64,000 nucleotides of DNA from DTKY01 sp037440765 (GTDB taxonomy: Bacteria > Acidobacteriota > Terriglobia > Bryobacterales > Bryobacteraceae): assembly GCA_037440765.1 (NCBI GenBank), contig JBBITL010000019.1, forward strand, positions 1 to 64,000, read 5' to 3'. Made by a program: the position numbers and the translations under genes. Of the stretch, positions 42,017-50,133 are shown in pieces. Under the pieces are notes generated by a model. The model was not told the DNA's origin. It did no database searches and saw nothing but the letters and a program-made list of their open reading frames with translations. The number at the start of each line of letters is the position of its first letter. Position 1 is the first letter of the stretch.

Positions 42017-43933
42017 ATGGCGGCGCTCAAGCGGATCGTGCCCCTCTACCGCCAAGCCGGCTGGCCAGAGAGGTTGCTTGCCGGTCTCCTGCTGGTCTAC
42101 CTGCCTCTGAGGTGGGCGGCGCCTTCGGGCATCGTCCGCCTGCTCCTTGAGGTCCTTCTCACCATCCTCGGGCTGGTTGTGGCGGTCAGGCTGGCCCGCC
42201 ACGGCATCCGCAAGGCGGTCTGGAGGCTGCGCAACCGGCTGATCGTAGCCTACCTGTTCATCGCCGTGGTGCCCGTGGTTCTGATCCTGCTGCTGGTGGC
42301 CAACGGCTGCTACCTGCTCACCGGCCAGATCGCCGTCTACCTGGTCACGAGCGAACTGGAGGAGCGCTCCGACGGGCTGGCTGCCGCCGCGCGCGAACTG
42401 CTCGCCACGCCCCCGCAGGACCGGCCCAGGCACATGCAATGGCTGGCGCAGGCGGTGGCCGACCGGTACCCGCAGGCGGAATTCCTGGTGCGGGACGCGC
42501 TGAGCTGGCGATACCCCCCAGGCTCTGAGCTCTCCCTGCCGGCCCTACCCGCCGGGGCCGCCAGCGGACTGATTCTGAGGGACGGAAGACCCTCCATGTG
42601 GGGGCGCGCCTCTGAGGCCGGCGCCGAGTCTTTCATCCTGGCCCCGCTTTCCGGCGAGGTCCTGAACCGGCTGGTTCCGGACCTTGGCAGCGTGGCATTG
42701 TTGCAGGCCGGCCTGAACACCGGCCGGACCGGCCGGGTCCCCCCGGCCTACAACTGGCTGGACCTGGAAGTCACCTGGTTCCGCCTCGCTCCCGTCGCCA
42801 CATGGGAAAATCCGGCCCGGACCGAGGACATCCCTCTGGTGGTGGTCAGCCGCCCGTCAGCCGTGCTGCGGACGCTGTTCCGGCAGAGGGCGGACTTCAC
42901 CCAGGGGTTGATGCTCTGGATGTTCCTCGCGGTGGCCGGCCTGTTCCTGATCGTCGAGCTGGTGTCTTTGGTGATCGGCATCTCGCTGACGCGCTCCATA
43001 ACCGCCGCGGTGCAGGGCCTGTATGAAGGCACCGGCCGCGTCATGCGCGGCGACTTCTCCCACCGCATCGAGGTCAAGGGCAGAGACCAGCTTGCCGAAC
43101 TCGGGCACTCCTTCAACCGCATGACCGAGAACCTGGAGAGACTGCTCAGCATCGAGAAGGAGAAGGAGCGGCTTCAGAGCGAACTGGAGATCGCCCGCGA
43201 GGTCCAGAGCCAGTTGTACCCGGCCACCATCCCGGCGGTCGAGGGTCTGGAGGTGCTGGCCCACTGCAACCCCGCCCGCACCGTCTCAGGGGACTACTAT
43301 GACTACCTCAATCTGGCCGACTCCCAGCTTGCGCTGGCCATAGGCGACGTGGCCGGCAAGGGCATCTCGGCCGCGCTGCTGATGGCCACCGTGCAGTCTT
43401 CCCTCCGGACCCAGATACGGACCTGCCTGAACGAGATGGCTGCGGGCGGCCGGACGGCGGACGGCGCCGTCACCAGCGCCCGCCTGGTCTCGCAGCTCAA
43501 CCAGCAGCTCTACGCCTTCACCTCGGCCGAGAAGTTCGCGACCTTCTACTTCGGCATCTACGACAGCCGCACCGGCCGGTTGAGCTACACCAACGCCGGC
43601 CACCCTCCGCCCATCCTGGTGCGCGGCGGAGAGGTCCTGCGCCTGGAGACCAACGGCATGGTGGTCGGCGCCTTCCCCTTCGCAGAGTATGGCGAGAGCC
43701 AGATCGAGCTTCAGCCCGGAGACCTGCTGGCCTGCTTCACCGACGGCATCACGGAACCGGAGAACGAGTACGGCGAGATGTTCGGAGACGATCGCCTGGC
43801 CGAGGTGCTGGTGCGGAACGTCTGGCGCAGGCCGTCGGAGATCCTGGACGAAGTCTATTCGGCCGTGGGCCAGTGGACGGCGTCGCTCGAGCCGCAGGAC
43901 GACATGACCATTCTGATTGCCAGGAGGACGTGA
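42017..43933 (+). CDS. HAMP and SpoIIE/PP2C-type serine phosphatase
   Basis: A 638-residue membrane phosphatase of the RsbU/SpoIIE class, which dephosphorylates anti-sigma antagonists or similar partners. Hydrophobic segments lie near residues 18-60 and 75-100, then an extracytoplasmic sensor region, another TM near residues 295-325, and HAMP (TRSITAAVQGLYEGTGRVMRG). A helix (EIAREVQSQLYPATIP) leads to the PP2C_SIG domain with metal aspartates in SGDYYDYLNL, IGDVAGKGISAALLMA and CFTDGITEPENEYGEMFG. Whether its target belongs to the divergent chemosensory operon is unknown. Ends two bases before nnr begins. Confidence 0.9.
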   Translation: MAALKRIVPLYRQAGWPERLLAGLLLVYLPLRWAAPSGIVRLLLEVLLTILGLVVAVRLARHGIRKAVWRLRNRLIVAYLFIAVVPVVLILLLVANGCYLLTGQIAVYLVTSELEERSDGLAAAARELLATPPQDRPRHMQWLAQAVADRYPQAEFLVRDALSWRYPPGSELSLPALPAGAASGLILRDGRPSMWGRASEAGAESFILAPLSGEVLNRLVPDLGSVALLQAGLNTGRTGRVPPAYNWLDLEVTWFRLAPVATWENPARTEDIPLVVVSRPSAVLRTLFRQRADFTQGLMLWMFLAVAGLFLIVELVSLVIGISLTRSITAAVQGLYEGTGRVMRGDFSHRIEVKGRDQLAELGHSFNRMTENLERLLSIEKEKERLQSELEIAREVQSQLYPATIPAVEGLEVLAHCNPARTVSGDYYDYLNLADSQLALAIGDVAGKGISAALLMATVQSSLRTQIRTCLNEMAAGGRTADGAVTSARLVSQLNQQLYAFTSAEKFATFYFGIYDSRTGRLSYTNAGHPPPILVRGGEVLRLETNGMVVGAFPFAEYGESQIELQPGDLLACFTDGITEPENEYGEMFGDDRLAEVLVRNVWRRPSEILDEVYSAVGQWTASLEPQDDMTILIARRT

Positions 43934-43934
43934 C

Positions 43935-45485
43935 ATGAAGGTGCTCACCGGCCAGCAGATGCGCGAAGTGGACCGCCGCACCATGGAGCTCGGCATCCCC
44001 GGACTGATCCTCATGGAGAACGCCGGCCACAGGGTGGTGGAGTTTCTGGCCTCGAAGTTCCCCTCGCTCGCCGGGGAGCGCATCGTCATCATGTGCGGCG
44101 GGGGCAACAACGGCGGCGACGGGCTGGTGGTGGCGCGCCAGCTTCACACCCGCTTCCGGCCGCGCGCTCTGGACGTCGTCGTGGCCGCCGATCCGGCCGG
44201 ACTAACCGGCGACGCAGCCGCCAGCCACCGCATGCTGGCAGCCTGCGGGTCCCCGGTGGCGCGGCAGATCACCCCCGCCATGCGTGAAGCCACCATCGTC
44301 ATCGACGCCCTGCTCGGCACCGGCCTGAAGGGCCCGGCGGCGGGGGCGGTGCTCGATCTCATCCGGGAGATCAACACCGGCTTTCCGCGCGCCCGGGTGG
44401 TGGCCATCGACATTCCGTCCGGCCTGGCCAGCGACAGCGGCGCCGTGCCAGGCGAGGCGGTGCGCGCCGACTACACGGTGACCTTCACCGCGCCCAAGGC
44501 CGGCCACGTTCTGCCCCCGGCCTGCGACCGCGTGGGCGAGCTGCACGTCTGCCCCATCGGCAGCCCGCCGGCGCTATACGAGGACGACAGCTCGATCTGG
44601 CTGTCCCTGGTTGAGCCCGGCATGTTCCGCGCACTGCTGGCCCCCCGGACGGCGGGCGCGCACAAGGGCGACTTCGGGCACGTGCTGGTGGTGGGCGGAT
44701 CGCGGGGAAAGACCGGCGCGGCGGCCATGGCCGGAATTTCAGCGCTGCGGGCGGGCGCGGGGCTGGTGACGGTCGCCTCGGCCTGGTCGGCTGTTCCGGT
44801 CATCGCCTCGCACGCGCCGGAGCTCATGACCGAATCGCTGGCCGAAACCACCGGCGGCGCAATCTCGCTCCAGGCGGTGGACAGCGGAACCCTGCAACAC
44901 CTGGCGAGGGCCAAGGACGTGGTGGCGCTCGGTCCCGGACTCGGCACAGACCCGGACACGGCCGGCGTGGTCCGCCGTCTGGTTTCGGAAGTCACCCGGT
45001 ACCTGGTGATCGACGCCGACGGCCTCAACGCCCTGGCGGGGACGGAGGTCAAGGGCCGCAACCTTATCCTGACCCCCCACCCCGGCGAGATGGCGCGCCT
45101 GTCCGGCCTGCGGACCGCCGAGGTGCAGGCCGACCGGCTGGGCGTGGCGCGCGGCTTCGCCGCCTCCCGCGAGCTGACGCTTGTGCTCAAGGGCCAGCGC
45201 ACGCTCATCGCCTTCCCCGACGGGCGGGTCTGGATCAATCCCACCGGCAGCCCCGCCATGGCCACCGCCGGAAGCGGCGACATACTGACCGGCCTCATCG
45301 CCGGACTCCTGGCCCAGACTCCGGAAGAGCCGGAAGCCGCCATTGCCGCCGCGGTCTACCTGCACGGCCGGGCCGGGGAGCTGGGCGCCGCCGCCCTGGG
45401 CGAGCGGGCGCTGGTGGCGACGGATTTGATCGAGTTTCTGCCGGAGGCCGTGGATGAGTGCGCGGGTCGTAAGGACCGGGTCTGA
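43935..45485 (+). CDS. nnr: Bifunctional NAD(P)H-hydrate epimerase/dehydratase
   Basis: Repairs damaged NAD(P)H hydrates. The 516-residue protein fuses an N-terminal epimerase (about 1-215: MENAGHRVVEFLASKF, CGGGNNGGDGLVVARQL) to an ADP-dependent dehydratase (about 225-500: FGHVLVVGGSRGKTGAAAMA, ILTPHPGEMARLSGL, and the GSGDILTGLIAGLLAQTPEE nucleotide/catalytic motif). ATG 43935 with GGAGG about nine bases upstream is preferred to the TTG at 43917. Overlaps tsaE by 32 bases, a common arrangement (nnr-tsaE). Confidence 0.95.
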   Translation: MKVLTGQQMREVDRRTMELGIPGLILMENAGHRVVEFLASKFPSLAGERIVIMCGGGNNGGDGLVVARQLHTRFRPRALDVVVAADPAGLTGDAAASHRMLAACGSPVARQITPAMREATIVIDALLGTGLKGPAAGAVLDLIREINTGFPRARVVAIDIPSGLASDSGAVPGEAVRADYTVTFTAPKAGHVLPPACDRVGELHVCPIGSPPALYEDDSSIWLSLVEPGMFRALLAPRTAGAHKGDFGHVLVVGGSRGKTGAAAMAGISALRAGAGLVTVASAWSAVPVIASHAPELMTESLAETTGGAISLQAVDSGTLQHLARAKDVVALGPGLGTDPDTAGVVRRLVSEVTRYLVIDADGLNALAGTEVKGRNLILTPHPGEMARLSGLRTAEVQADRLGVARGFAASRELTLVLKGQRTLIAFPDGRVWINPTGSPAMATAGSGDILTGLIAGLLAQTPEEPEAAIAAAVYLHGRAGELGAAALGERALVATDLIEFLPEAVDECAGRKDRV

Positions 45486-45879
45486 GGAGGAGACCATCGC
45501 GCTCGGCGCCGAAATCGGACGCGCCCTGGGCCGCCGCGCCGTGGTGCTGCTGATCGGCGAACTCGGGGCCGGCAAGACAACCATCGCCAAGGGCATCGTC
45601 CAGGGGCTCGGCGCGGCGCCCGCTGACGAGGTGGCCAGCCCGACCTTCACTCTGATTCACGAGTTCGGCGATGACCCCAGGGTCTACCACATCGACCTGT
45701 ACCGCCTCGACCACGCCGGCGAGGCGCTGGCCCTCGGCATCGACGAACTGCTCGGCCGCGACGCCGTCCTGCTGGTCGAGTGGGGCGAGCGCTTTCCCGC
45801 CCTGTGGCCGCGCGACCGCGTGGAAATCCGCCTGCGCTGGCTCGACGACGCGGAGCGCGAAGTGGTGGTGACCCGGTGA
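45454..45879 (+). CDS. tsaE: tRNA threonylcarbamoyladenosine biosynthesis ATPase
   Basis: Part of the TsaBDE machinery that makes t6A37 in tRNAs reading ANN codons. The 141-residue protein has the P-loop LLIGELGAGKTTIAKGIVQG, then SPTFTLIHEF and HIDLYRLD (TsaE motifs) and LLVEWGERFPALWP. It starts inside the nnr gene (32-base overlap), a typical pairing. The other tsa genes are not in the window. Confidence 0.94.
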   Translation: MSARVVRTGSEEETIALGAEIGRALGRRAVVLLIGELGAGKTTIAKGIVQGLGAAPADEVASPTFTLIHEFGDDPRVYHIDLYRLDHAGEALALGIDELLGRDAVLLVEWGERFPALWPRDRVEIRLRWLDDAEREVVVTR

Positions 45880-45949
45880 GCGGGCTCCTTGCCGGAGTTC
45901 GTCACGGCCCGGGCGGTTTCGACTGTTTTCAGGCAGAGAGGGAGCAGAG

Positions 45950-46066
45950 ATGATTTGGCTGCAACGCGCGTCTACGCGAAAGCCGATGTGGGGCAGACCT
46001 GCCCTCTTGAAGTTCCACCAGAGTCGTGACAAGATCGCCGCATGCGGCTCTTCATCGCTCAGTTAA
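45950..46066 (+). CDS. Possible 38-residue ORF with a good ribosome site
   Basis: ATG 45950 is preceded by GAGGGAG at suitable spacing, and the frame encodes 38 residues (MIWLQRASTRKPMWGRPAL...), ending TAA at 46064. It fills most of the 202-base gap between tsaE and the nitroreductase. The peptide has a few basic residues but no motif. Without conservation data this may be chance; the gap otherwise holds no recognised site. Confidence 0.25.
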   Translation: MIWLQRASTRKPMWGRPALLKFHQSRDKIAACGSSSLS

Positions 46067-46081
46067 TGTGAAAGGTATCGC

Positions 46082-46597
46082 ATGGAGTTCCAGGAAGTGA
46101 TCCGGCAGCGCCGTTCGGTGCGCGCCTTCGCCGCCGACCCGGTGGAGGAGTGGAAGCTACAGAGGATTCTTGAGACCGTGAATGCGGCTCCCTCGGCGGG
46201 AGGACTGCAAGCCTACGAGGTCTACGTTGTCAGGCAGCCCGGTGACCGCGCCGCGCTGGCGGCGGCCGCCTGGGGTCAGGATTTCATCAAGGCGGCGCCC
46301 GTGGCGCTGGTTTTCTGCACCCACGCGGCGCTGTCCGAGGCCCGCTACCGCGAGCGCGGCGCCAGGCTCTACGCGCTTCAGGACGCGACCATCGCCTGCG
46401 CCTACGCCATGCTGGCGCTGGTGGACCTGGGGCTGGCTTCTGTGTGGGTCGGCGCGTTCAAGGACGAGGCCGTGTGGAAGGTGATCGGCTCACCCGAGGG
46501 CCAGAAGCCCGTGGCCATATTGCCGGTCGGCTACGCCGGCGAACGGCCGCGGCCCGTGGGCCGGCGCGAGCTCACTGGCCTGATTCACGAGGTGTGA
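46082..46597 (+). CDS. Nitroreductase-family flavoprotein
   Basis: A 171-residue FMN-dependent oxidoreductase. EFQEVIRQRRSVRAFAADPVEEW is the family's start, with the FMN-binding RRSVR; NAAPSAGGLQAYEVYVVR follows, and ACAYAMLALVDLGLASVWVGAF is the conserved helix region. AAAGG is six bases before the ATG. It is shorter than NfsA/NfsB-type enzymes. The electron acceptor is unknown. Its end overlaps the convergent DUF58 gene by 26 bases. Confidence 0.88.
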   Translation: MEFQEVIRQRRSVRAFAADPVEEWKLQRILETVNAAPSAGGLQAYEVYVVRQPGDRAALAAAAWGQDFIKAAPVALVFCTHAALSEARYRERGARLYALQDATIACAYAMLALVDLGLASVWVGAFKDEAVWKVIGSPEGQKPVAILPVGYAGERPRPVGRRELTGLIHEV

Positions 46598-47603
46598 GAC
46601 ACGGGCACACGAACCGGGCATGGCGCCATGCGGTCGCTTTGTACCTGTTCGCGTCGGCGGTGAAGACAAGGTGGAAGCTGCCGGCCTCGGCCGGCCCCGT
46701 GGCGGGCCCCGCGCGCTTGGGCGAAACCAGCGCCAGGTACTTCAGAATTCTGTAGACGTCCCCGGTCGCCGGAACCGTCGTCGCCATCTCCTGCGACACG
46801 AATCGCACGCGCGCTTCCCGCCGCGTGAGGTGCCAGACCAGGTAGGCGCAGCTCTCCAGAGCGGTTTCGAACCACTGTTTGCCGGCGTCCGGCACGTCGA
46901 TGTCGAGCAGGATCTCCACCAGCGGCTCCTGCTCGCGGGCGAACTCCCGGACCTGAAGCGCCCCGGTGTGCGCCGTGGCCTTCCAGTCCACGTGCCGCGC
47001 GCTCTCGAAGAACTCGTACGGACGGATGCGGTGGAAATCGTGGCCCGCGCCGCGGTAGTGCGAAGCCGCCTCGCCGTGCATGGTGAAGAGCAGTTCGTCG
47101 AAGCCGGGCTGCGGGTTCATGCAGGGGTAGACCAGTATCTCCCTGGCCAGCGCCACCTCGGCGCGGCGTTCGAGGATGCCGAATGGGAAGGAAGTCGAGA
47201 ATTGGAAGCCTTTCTCCCTGTGGATGCCGCGCCGGGCGAACTCCACTTCCAGGGGCTGCTCCATTGCCCCCCCGCCCGGCATAACGGGGAAGTAGAGCGC
47301 CGAGAAGATGCTGTCGCCGATGCCCGCCAGCTTCACGGAAAACGACGGCATCCAGCGCTTGGTGTTCCGGGCCAGGATGCGCGCCGGGAACTTGCGCCGG
47401 GCCGAGACGTGCTCTGGCAGGCGCACGTCCAATTCCAGCCCCGCCAGCGAGAGCCGGCTGACGAGGTTTGAGACCATCAGCGTCGCCAGCATCGCGGCCA
47501 GTACCAGGAACAGCAGGTTGTTGGCCGTTAGCACGGCGGCGGCCGCGACTGCGAGCAGGGCCGCCGCGAAGACCAGTCCCGTGGCTGTGGTCCTTCTACC
47601 CAT
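46572..47603 (-). CDS. DUF58 domain membrane protein
   Basis: A 343-residue protein. Residues about 5-45 hold two closely spaced membrane helices; the DUF58 hallmark is GHDFHRIRPYEFFESARHVD then WKATAHTGALQVREFAREQE near residues 205-245, followed by a VWA-like C-terminal part. DUF58 proteins usually pair with MoxR ATPases; none is adjacent. ATG 47603 is chosen by the membrane-helix start; it overlaps the preceding methyltransferase by eight bases. A frame upstream of it is antisense or overlapping and not coding. Confidence 0.85.
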   Translation of the reverse strand: MGRRTTATGLVFAAALLAVAAAAVLTANNLLFLVLAAMLATLMVSNLVSRLSLAGLELDVRLPEHVSARRKFPARILARNTKRWMPSFSVKLAGIGDSIFSALYFPVMPGGGAMEQPLEVEFARRGIHREKGFQFSTSFPFGILERRAEVALAREILVYPCMNPQPGFDELLFTMHGEAASHYRGAGHDFHRIRPYEFFESARHVDWKATAHTGALQVREFAREQEPLVEILLDIDVPDAGKQWFETALESCAYLVWHLTRREARVRFVSQEMATTVPATGDVYRILKYLALVSPKRAGPATGPAEAGSFHLVFTADANRYKATAWRHARFVCPCLTPRESGQ

Positions 47604-48576
47604 ATCTTCCTGCGATTTCGGCGGCCACGGAGTCCAGAATGGCGCGGCCGGTCGAGTAGCGCCGCGCCGCCAGGCGCTCCTCCGCCATCCGCCGGACTCT
47701 GCGGCAGGCGCGGGTGTAGGTGCCCGGCGAGAGCCAGTAACGCCAGGCCGCCCGGCGCCGCTCCAGCCGCCAGACGCGCTCATAGGCGCCGGGAATCTCT
47801 CCGGAGGGGCGCGCGCGGCCGGGGGCCGGCCGGAACACCATATACAGGGCCCCGCCATCCGGGCTGGTCTCCGACCGCACCACCGACAGACCCGCCAGCT
47901 CTCCGCAGCGTGTCAGTGTGACAGGGGAGAAGCAGAAGAGGTGAGCCCGGTGGAAGCGATGCCTGGGGTGCTCCAGGGTCGACTCGAAGTTCGGGACTTC
48001 GACCGCCAGGAAGCCCTCAGTCCGAAGCCATGCGGCCAGGCGTGAGAGTGACTCGACCGGCGCCGGAAGATGTTCCAGCACGTGGAAAAGCGTGATCCCG
48101 TCAAAGGAGCCGGGCGGAAAGGGCTGGTCTCCGATCAAACCGACGTGGACATCCAGGCCCAGCTCCTCCCGCGCGTGAGCGGCGTAGCCGGCGTTCGGCT
48201 CCACGCCCGTGACGCAGCAGCCGGCCGCGCGCAGCAGATAGAGGAATTCCCCGCCGCCGCAGCCCGCGTCGAGGATGTCCTTGCCCGGCGCCAGCAGCTC
48301 GCGCATTCTCTCGATCCGCTCCCGGGCGACCCTGGCCGCCCGCAGCACGTGGTAAGGCCTGGGCTGGCAGGTGCGCTTGTAGAGCAGGCGATAGTTTTCG
48401 CGGTAGAAGCCGGCCAGTTCCTCGGGGTCCGGGAGAGGGTCGGTGCGAGCCAGGCCGCAACCCTGGCAGACCACCGTGGTGAGGGGGGTGCCGTCGCGGG
48501 CGACCTCCCCCAGGACAGGCGCCGAGGTCGAATCGCACAGCGGGCAGGCGGAACGAACCTGGTTTTCGTTCGTCAG
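47596..48576 (-). CDS. Zinc-finger class I SAM methyltransferase, probable CTG start
   Basis: A SAM methyltransferase of the zinc-binding Methyltransf type. The conventional first start (GTG 48474) begins inside the second zinc knuckle, at VVCQGCGLARTDP. The frame upstream, without stop, encodes SACPLCDSTSAPVLGEV, supplying the first CxxC, so the real N-terminus is further up. No ATG, GTG or TTG exists there before the in-frame TGA at 48607-48609. CTG 48576 lies seven bases after -10-like TATACT, the leaderless spacing seen elsewhere, and gives 326 residues. SAM motif: DILDAGCGGGEFLYLLRAAG. An ATG-to-CTG error or ATT start are alternatives. Confidence 0.78.
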   Translation of the reverse strand: MTNENQVRSACPLCDSTSAPVLGEVARDGTPLTTVVCQGCGLARTDPLPDPEELAGFYRENYRLLYKRTCQPRPYHVLRAARVARERIERMRELLAPGKDILDAGCGGGEFLYLLRAAGCCVTGVEPNAGYAAHAREELGLDVHVGLIGDQPFPPGSFDGITLFHVLEHLPAPVESLSRLAAWLRTEGFLAVEVPNFESTLEHPRHRFHRAHLFCFSPVTLTRCGELAGLSVVRSETSPDGGALYMVFRPAPGRARPSGEIPGAYERVWRLERRRAAWRYWLSPGTYTRACRRVRRMAEERLAARRYSTGRAILDSVAAEIAGRYG

Positions 48577-48583
48577 AATGAGC

Positions 48584-48589
48584 AGTATA
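48584..48589 (-). promoter_or_regulatory. -10-like hexamer for the methyltransferase gene
   Basis: TATACT on the minus strand, with spacer GCTCATT (seven bases) before CTG 48576. The same hexamer and almost the same spacer (GCTCACT) precede the ATG of the Gfo/Idh oxidoreductase at 51134. Confidence 0.5.
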
Positions 48590-48618
48590 ACCCACTGATG
48601 GTAAACTCAAAGATGTCC

Positions 48619-48672
48619 GCTCGCTCACGCTCGCGGTTCCGCGCCGGTACCGAACCGCGACCGTAAGGGAGC
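48619..48672. repeat. Palindromic dispersed repeat, copy C (REP-like)
   Basis: Two 21-base arms (48619-48639 and 48652-48672) are reverse complements at 18 of 21 positions around a 12-base loop. Each arm resembles the core of the repeats at 14390 and 61605 (18 and 19 of 21 matches to copy A). It lies in the intergenic gap between a methyltransferase and a small membrane protein. Confidence 0.75.
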
Positions 48673-48686
48673 GACTGCTCTAATCA

Positions 48687-49106
48687 ATGGCTGCGAAGGA
48701 AAAGAAGAAACGCGAGCCCATGGCGCCCCTGAGACTCTGGCTGCCGGCGGTGACCCTCGGCTGGCTGGTTCCGGGCGGCGGGCATTTCCTGCTCAAGCGC
48801 AGCATCAGGGGCAGCCTGCTGCTGTTTGCCGTGGCCTCCATGTTCCTGCTCGGGATCATGATGCGCGGCGTGATGTTCCTGCCCAGGACAGGCGACCTGC
48901 TGACCACCGTGATTCACTGCGGCGGCTTCCTGGGCAACCTTGCCTCGGGCGTGTTCTATCTGCTTACGGTGTGGCTGGGGTACGTGCAGCCGGATGCGGC
49001 CGGGCACATGCACGATTACGGCACCAAGTTCCTGGTGACGGCTGGGCTGCTCAATGTGCTCGCCATGGTGGACGCCTACGAGATCGCGGCGGGGAAGAAG
49101 GACTGA
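48687..49106 (+). CDS. Small polytopic membrane protein (DUF6677-like)
   Basis: A 139-residue protein with a basic N-terminus (MAAKEKKKREPMAPL), a VPGGGHFLLKRSIRGSLLLF segment and three further hydrophobic stretches. The GGGHFLLxxRxRG pattern recalls the DUF6677/TM2-like small membrane proteins of unknown function; I am not certain of the family. No ribosome site precedes ATG 48687; ATG 48720 (MAPLRLW) is an alternative. The stop overlaps the next gene by one base (TGATG). Confidence 0.65.
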   Translation: MAAKEKKKREPMAPLRLWLPAVTLGWLVPGGGHFLLKRSIRGSLLLFAVASMFLLGIMMRGVMFLPRTGDLLTTVIHCGGFLGNLASGVFYLLTVWLGYVQPDAAGHMHDYGTKFLVTAGLLNVLAMVDAYEIAAGKKD

Positions 49107-49291
49107 TGCCTCTCGTTTCCCTGAGCCACTTTGAAGCGGCGCTGTTGTTTGCCCTGTTCACGTCAATCGTGATGGGCGTGGTGGGCAAGAACACGGACCG
49201 GGAGAGGCTGCGCTACGGAGTGCGTTGCTTCGCCTGGTTCGCATTCGCGCTGCTGGCGATCGGCTGGGTGATGCGCCTGGGCCACGGCTAG
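49106..49291 (+). CDS. Small two-helix membrane protein
   Basis: A 61-residue protein read from ATG 49106, which shares one base with the previous stop. Two hydrophobic segments (ALLFALFTSIVMGVVG and CFAWFAFALLAIGWVM) flank a charged loop KNTDRERLRYGVR. No family recognised. Translational coupling with the larger membrane protein suggests they act together. It overlaps the convergent sugar isomerase by four bases. Confidence 0.65.
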   Translation: MPLVSLSHFEAALLFALFTSIVMGVVGKNTDRERLRYGVRCFAWFAFALLAIGWVMRLGHG

Positions 49292-50133
49292 CGCCCGGAT
49301 ATGAGCCCGCGCAGGTAGCTCACGGCCGCTGCAACGTCGCGCCATTTCTCATCGGGATCCTCGACCTCGCGCTCGACGTTCAATGTGCCCCGGTAGCCGA
49401 TTTCCTTCAGCCTGGCGACGAAGCGCTCCATCCCCACCGAGCCCTCGCCCAGGCGCCGCTCCGCTCCGAGCGCGCCGGGCGTGTCCTTGGGAGGCCAGTC
49501 GCCGTCCTTGGCGTGGACCGAGACTATGCGGCGCGCCAGTATGCCAAGGGCTTCGATGGGGTCGCCCGTGCCGTAGAGGATCATGTTGGCGGGGTCGAAG
49601 TTTATCTTGAGGTTCGGCCGTTCCACGTCCTCGACGAACCCGGCCAGCACGCGCGCCGGTTCCTGCCCCGTCTCCAGGGCGAAGGTCTGCCCGTTGGAGG
49701 CGGCGTGATCCGCCACGCGGCGCACCATGGCGCGCACCGCAATGTAGTCGGTGTGCGAGCGGTCCTCGGGAACGAAGCCGATGTGGCACGCGATGGAAGA
49801 CACGCCCAGCCCGGCGGCGAAGTCGCTGATCTCGCGCGTGCGCTTCTCGCGCTCGTCGCGGGTTGCAGCGGGGACGAAACCCACAGTGCGCTGGACTGTG
49901 GGGATGTCGGCGTAGCTCTCGCCGTCGTACGCTCCGAACACCGTCACCACCGTGAAGCGTTCCCCTTCGAGAGCCCTGCGCCATGTCCCGGCTGCGCCGG
50001 CAAGCTGCATATCCGGCGGAACGCCAAGCTGCCCCGAGCGCACGCCGGCGGCTTTCGCCGTGCGGATCGTCCGGGCCGCGTCCGGCCCCGCCCAGAACAT
50101 CACGCCGACTTCCATGTCGTCTAGAGCAGGCAT
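49288..50133 (-). CDS. Sugar phosphate isomerase/epimerase-like (AP endonuclease family 2 fold)
   Basis: A 281-residue TIM-barrel protein of the xylose-isomerase-like family. The metal-site pattern is seen in FALETGQEPARVL (Glu), LKINFDPANMIL (Asp), VHAKDGDWPP (His/Asp) and NVEREVEDPDEKW (Glu). ATG 50133 has AAGGAGAG upstream; the more upstream reading is not family-like. It overlaps the oxidoreductase by 13 bases. Together they look like an inositol/sugar catabolic pair, substrate unknown. Confidence 0.82.
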   Translation of the reverse strand: MPALDDMEVGVMFWAGPDAARTIRTAKAAGVRSGQLGVPPDMQLAGAAGTWRRALEGERFTVVTVFGAYDGESYADIPTVQRTVGFVPAATRDEREKRTREISDFAAGLGVSSIACHIGFVPEDRSHTDYIAVRAMVRRVADHAASNGQTFALETGQEPARVLAGFVEDVERPNLKINFDPANMILYGTGDPIEALGILARRIVSVHAKDGDWPPKDTPGALGAERRLGEGSVGMERFVARLKEIGYRGTLNVEREVEDPDEKWRDVAAAVSYLRGLISGR

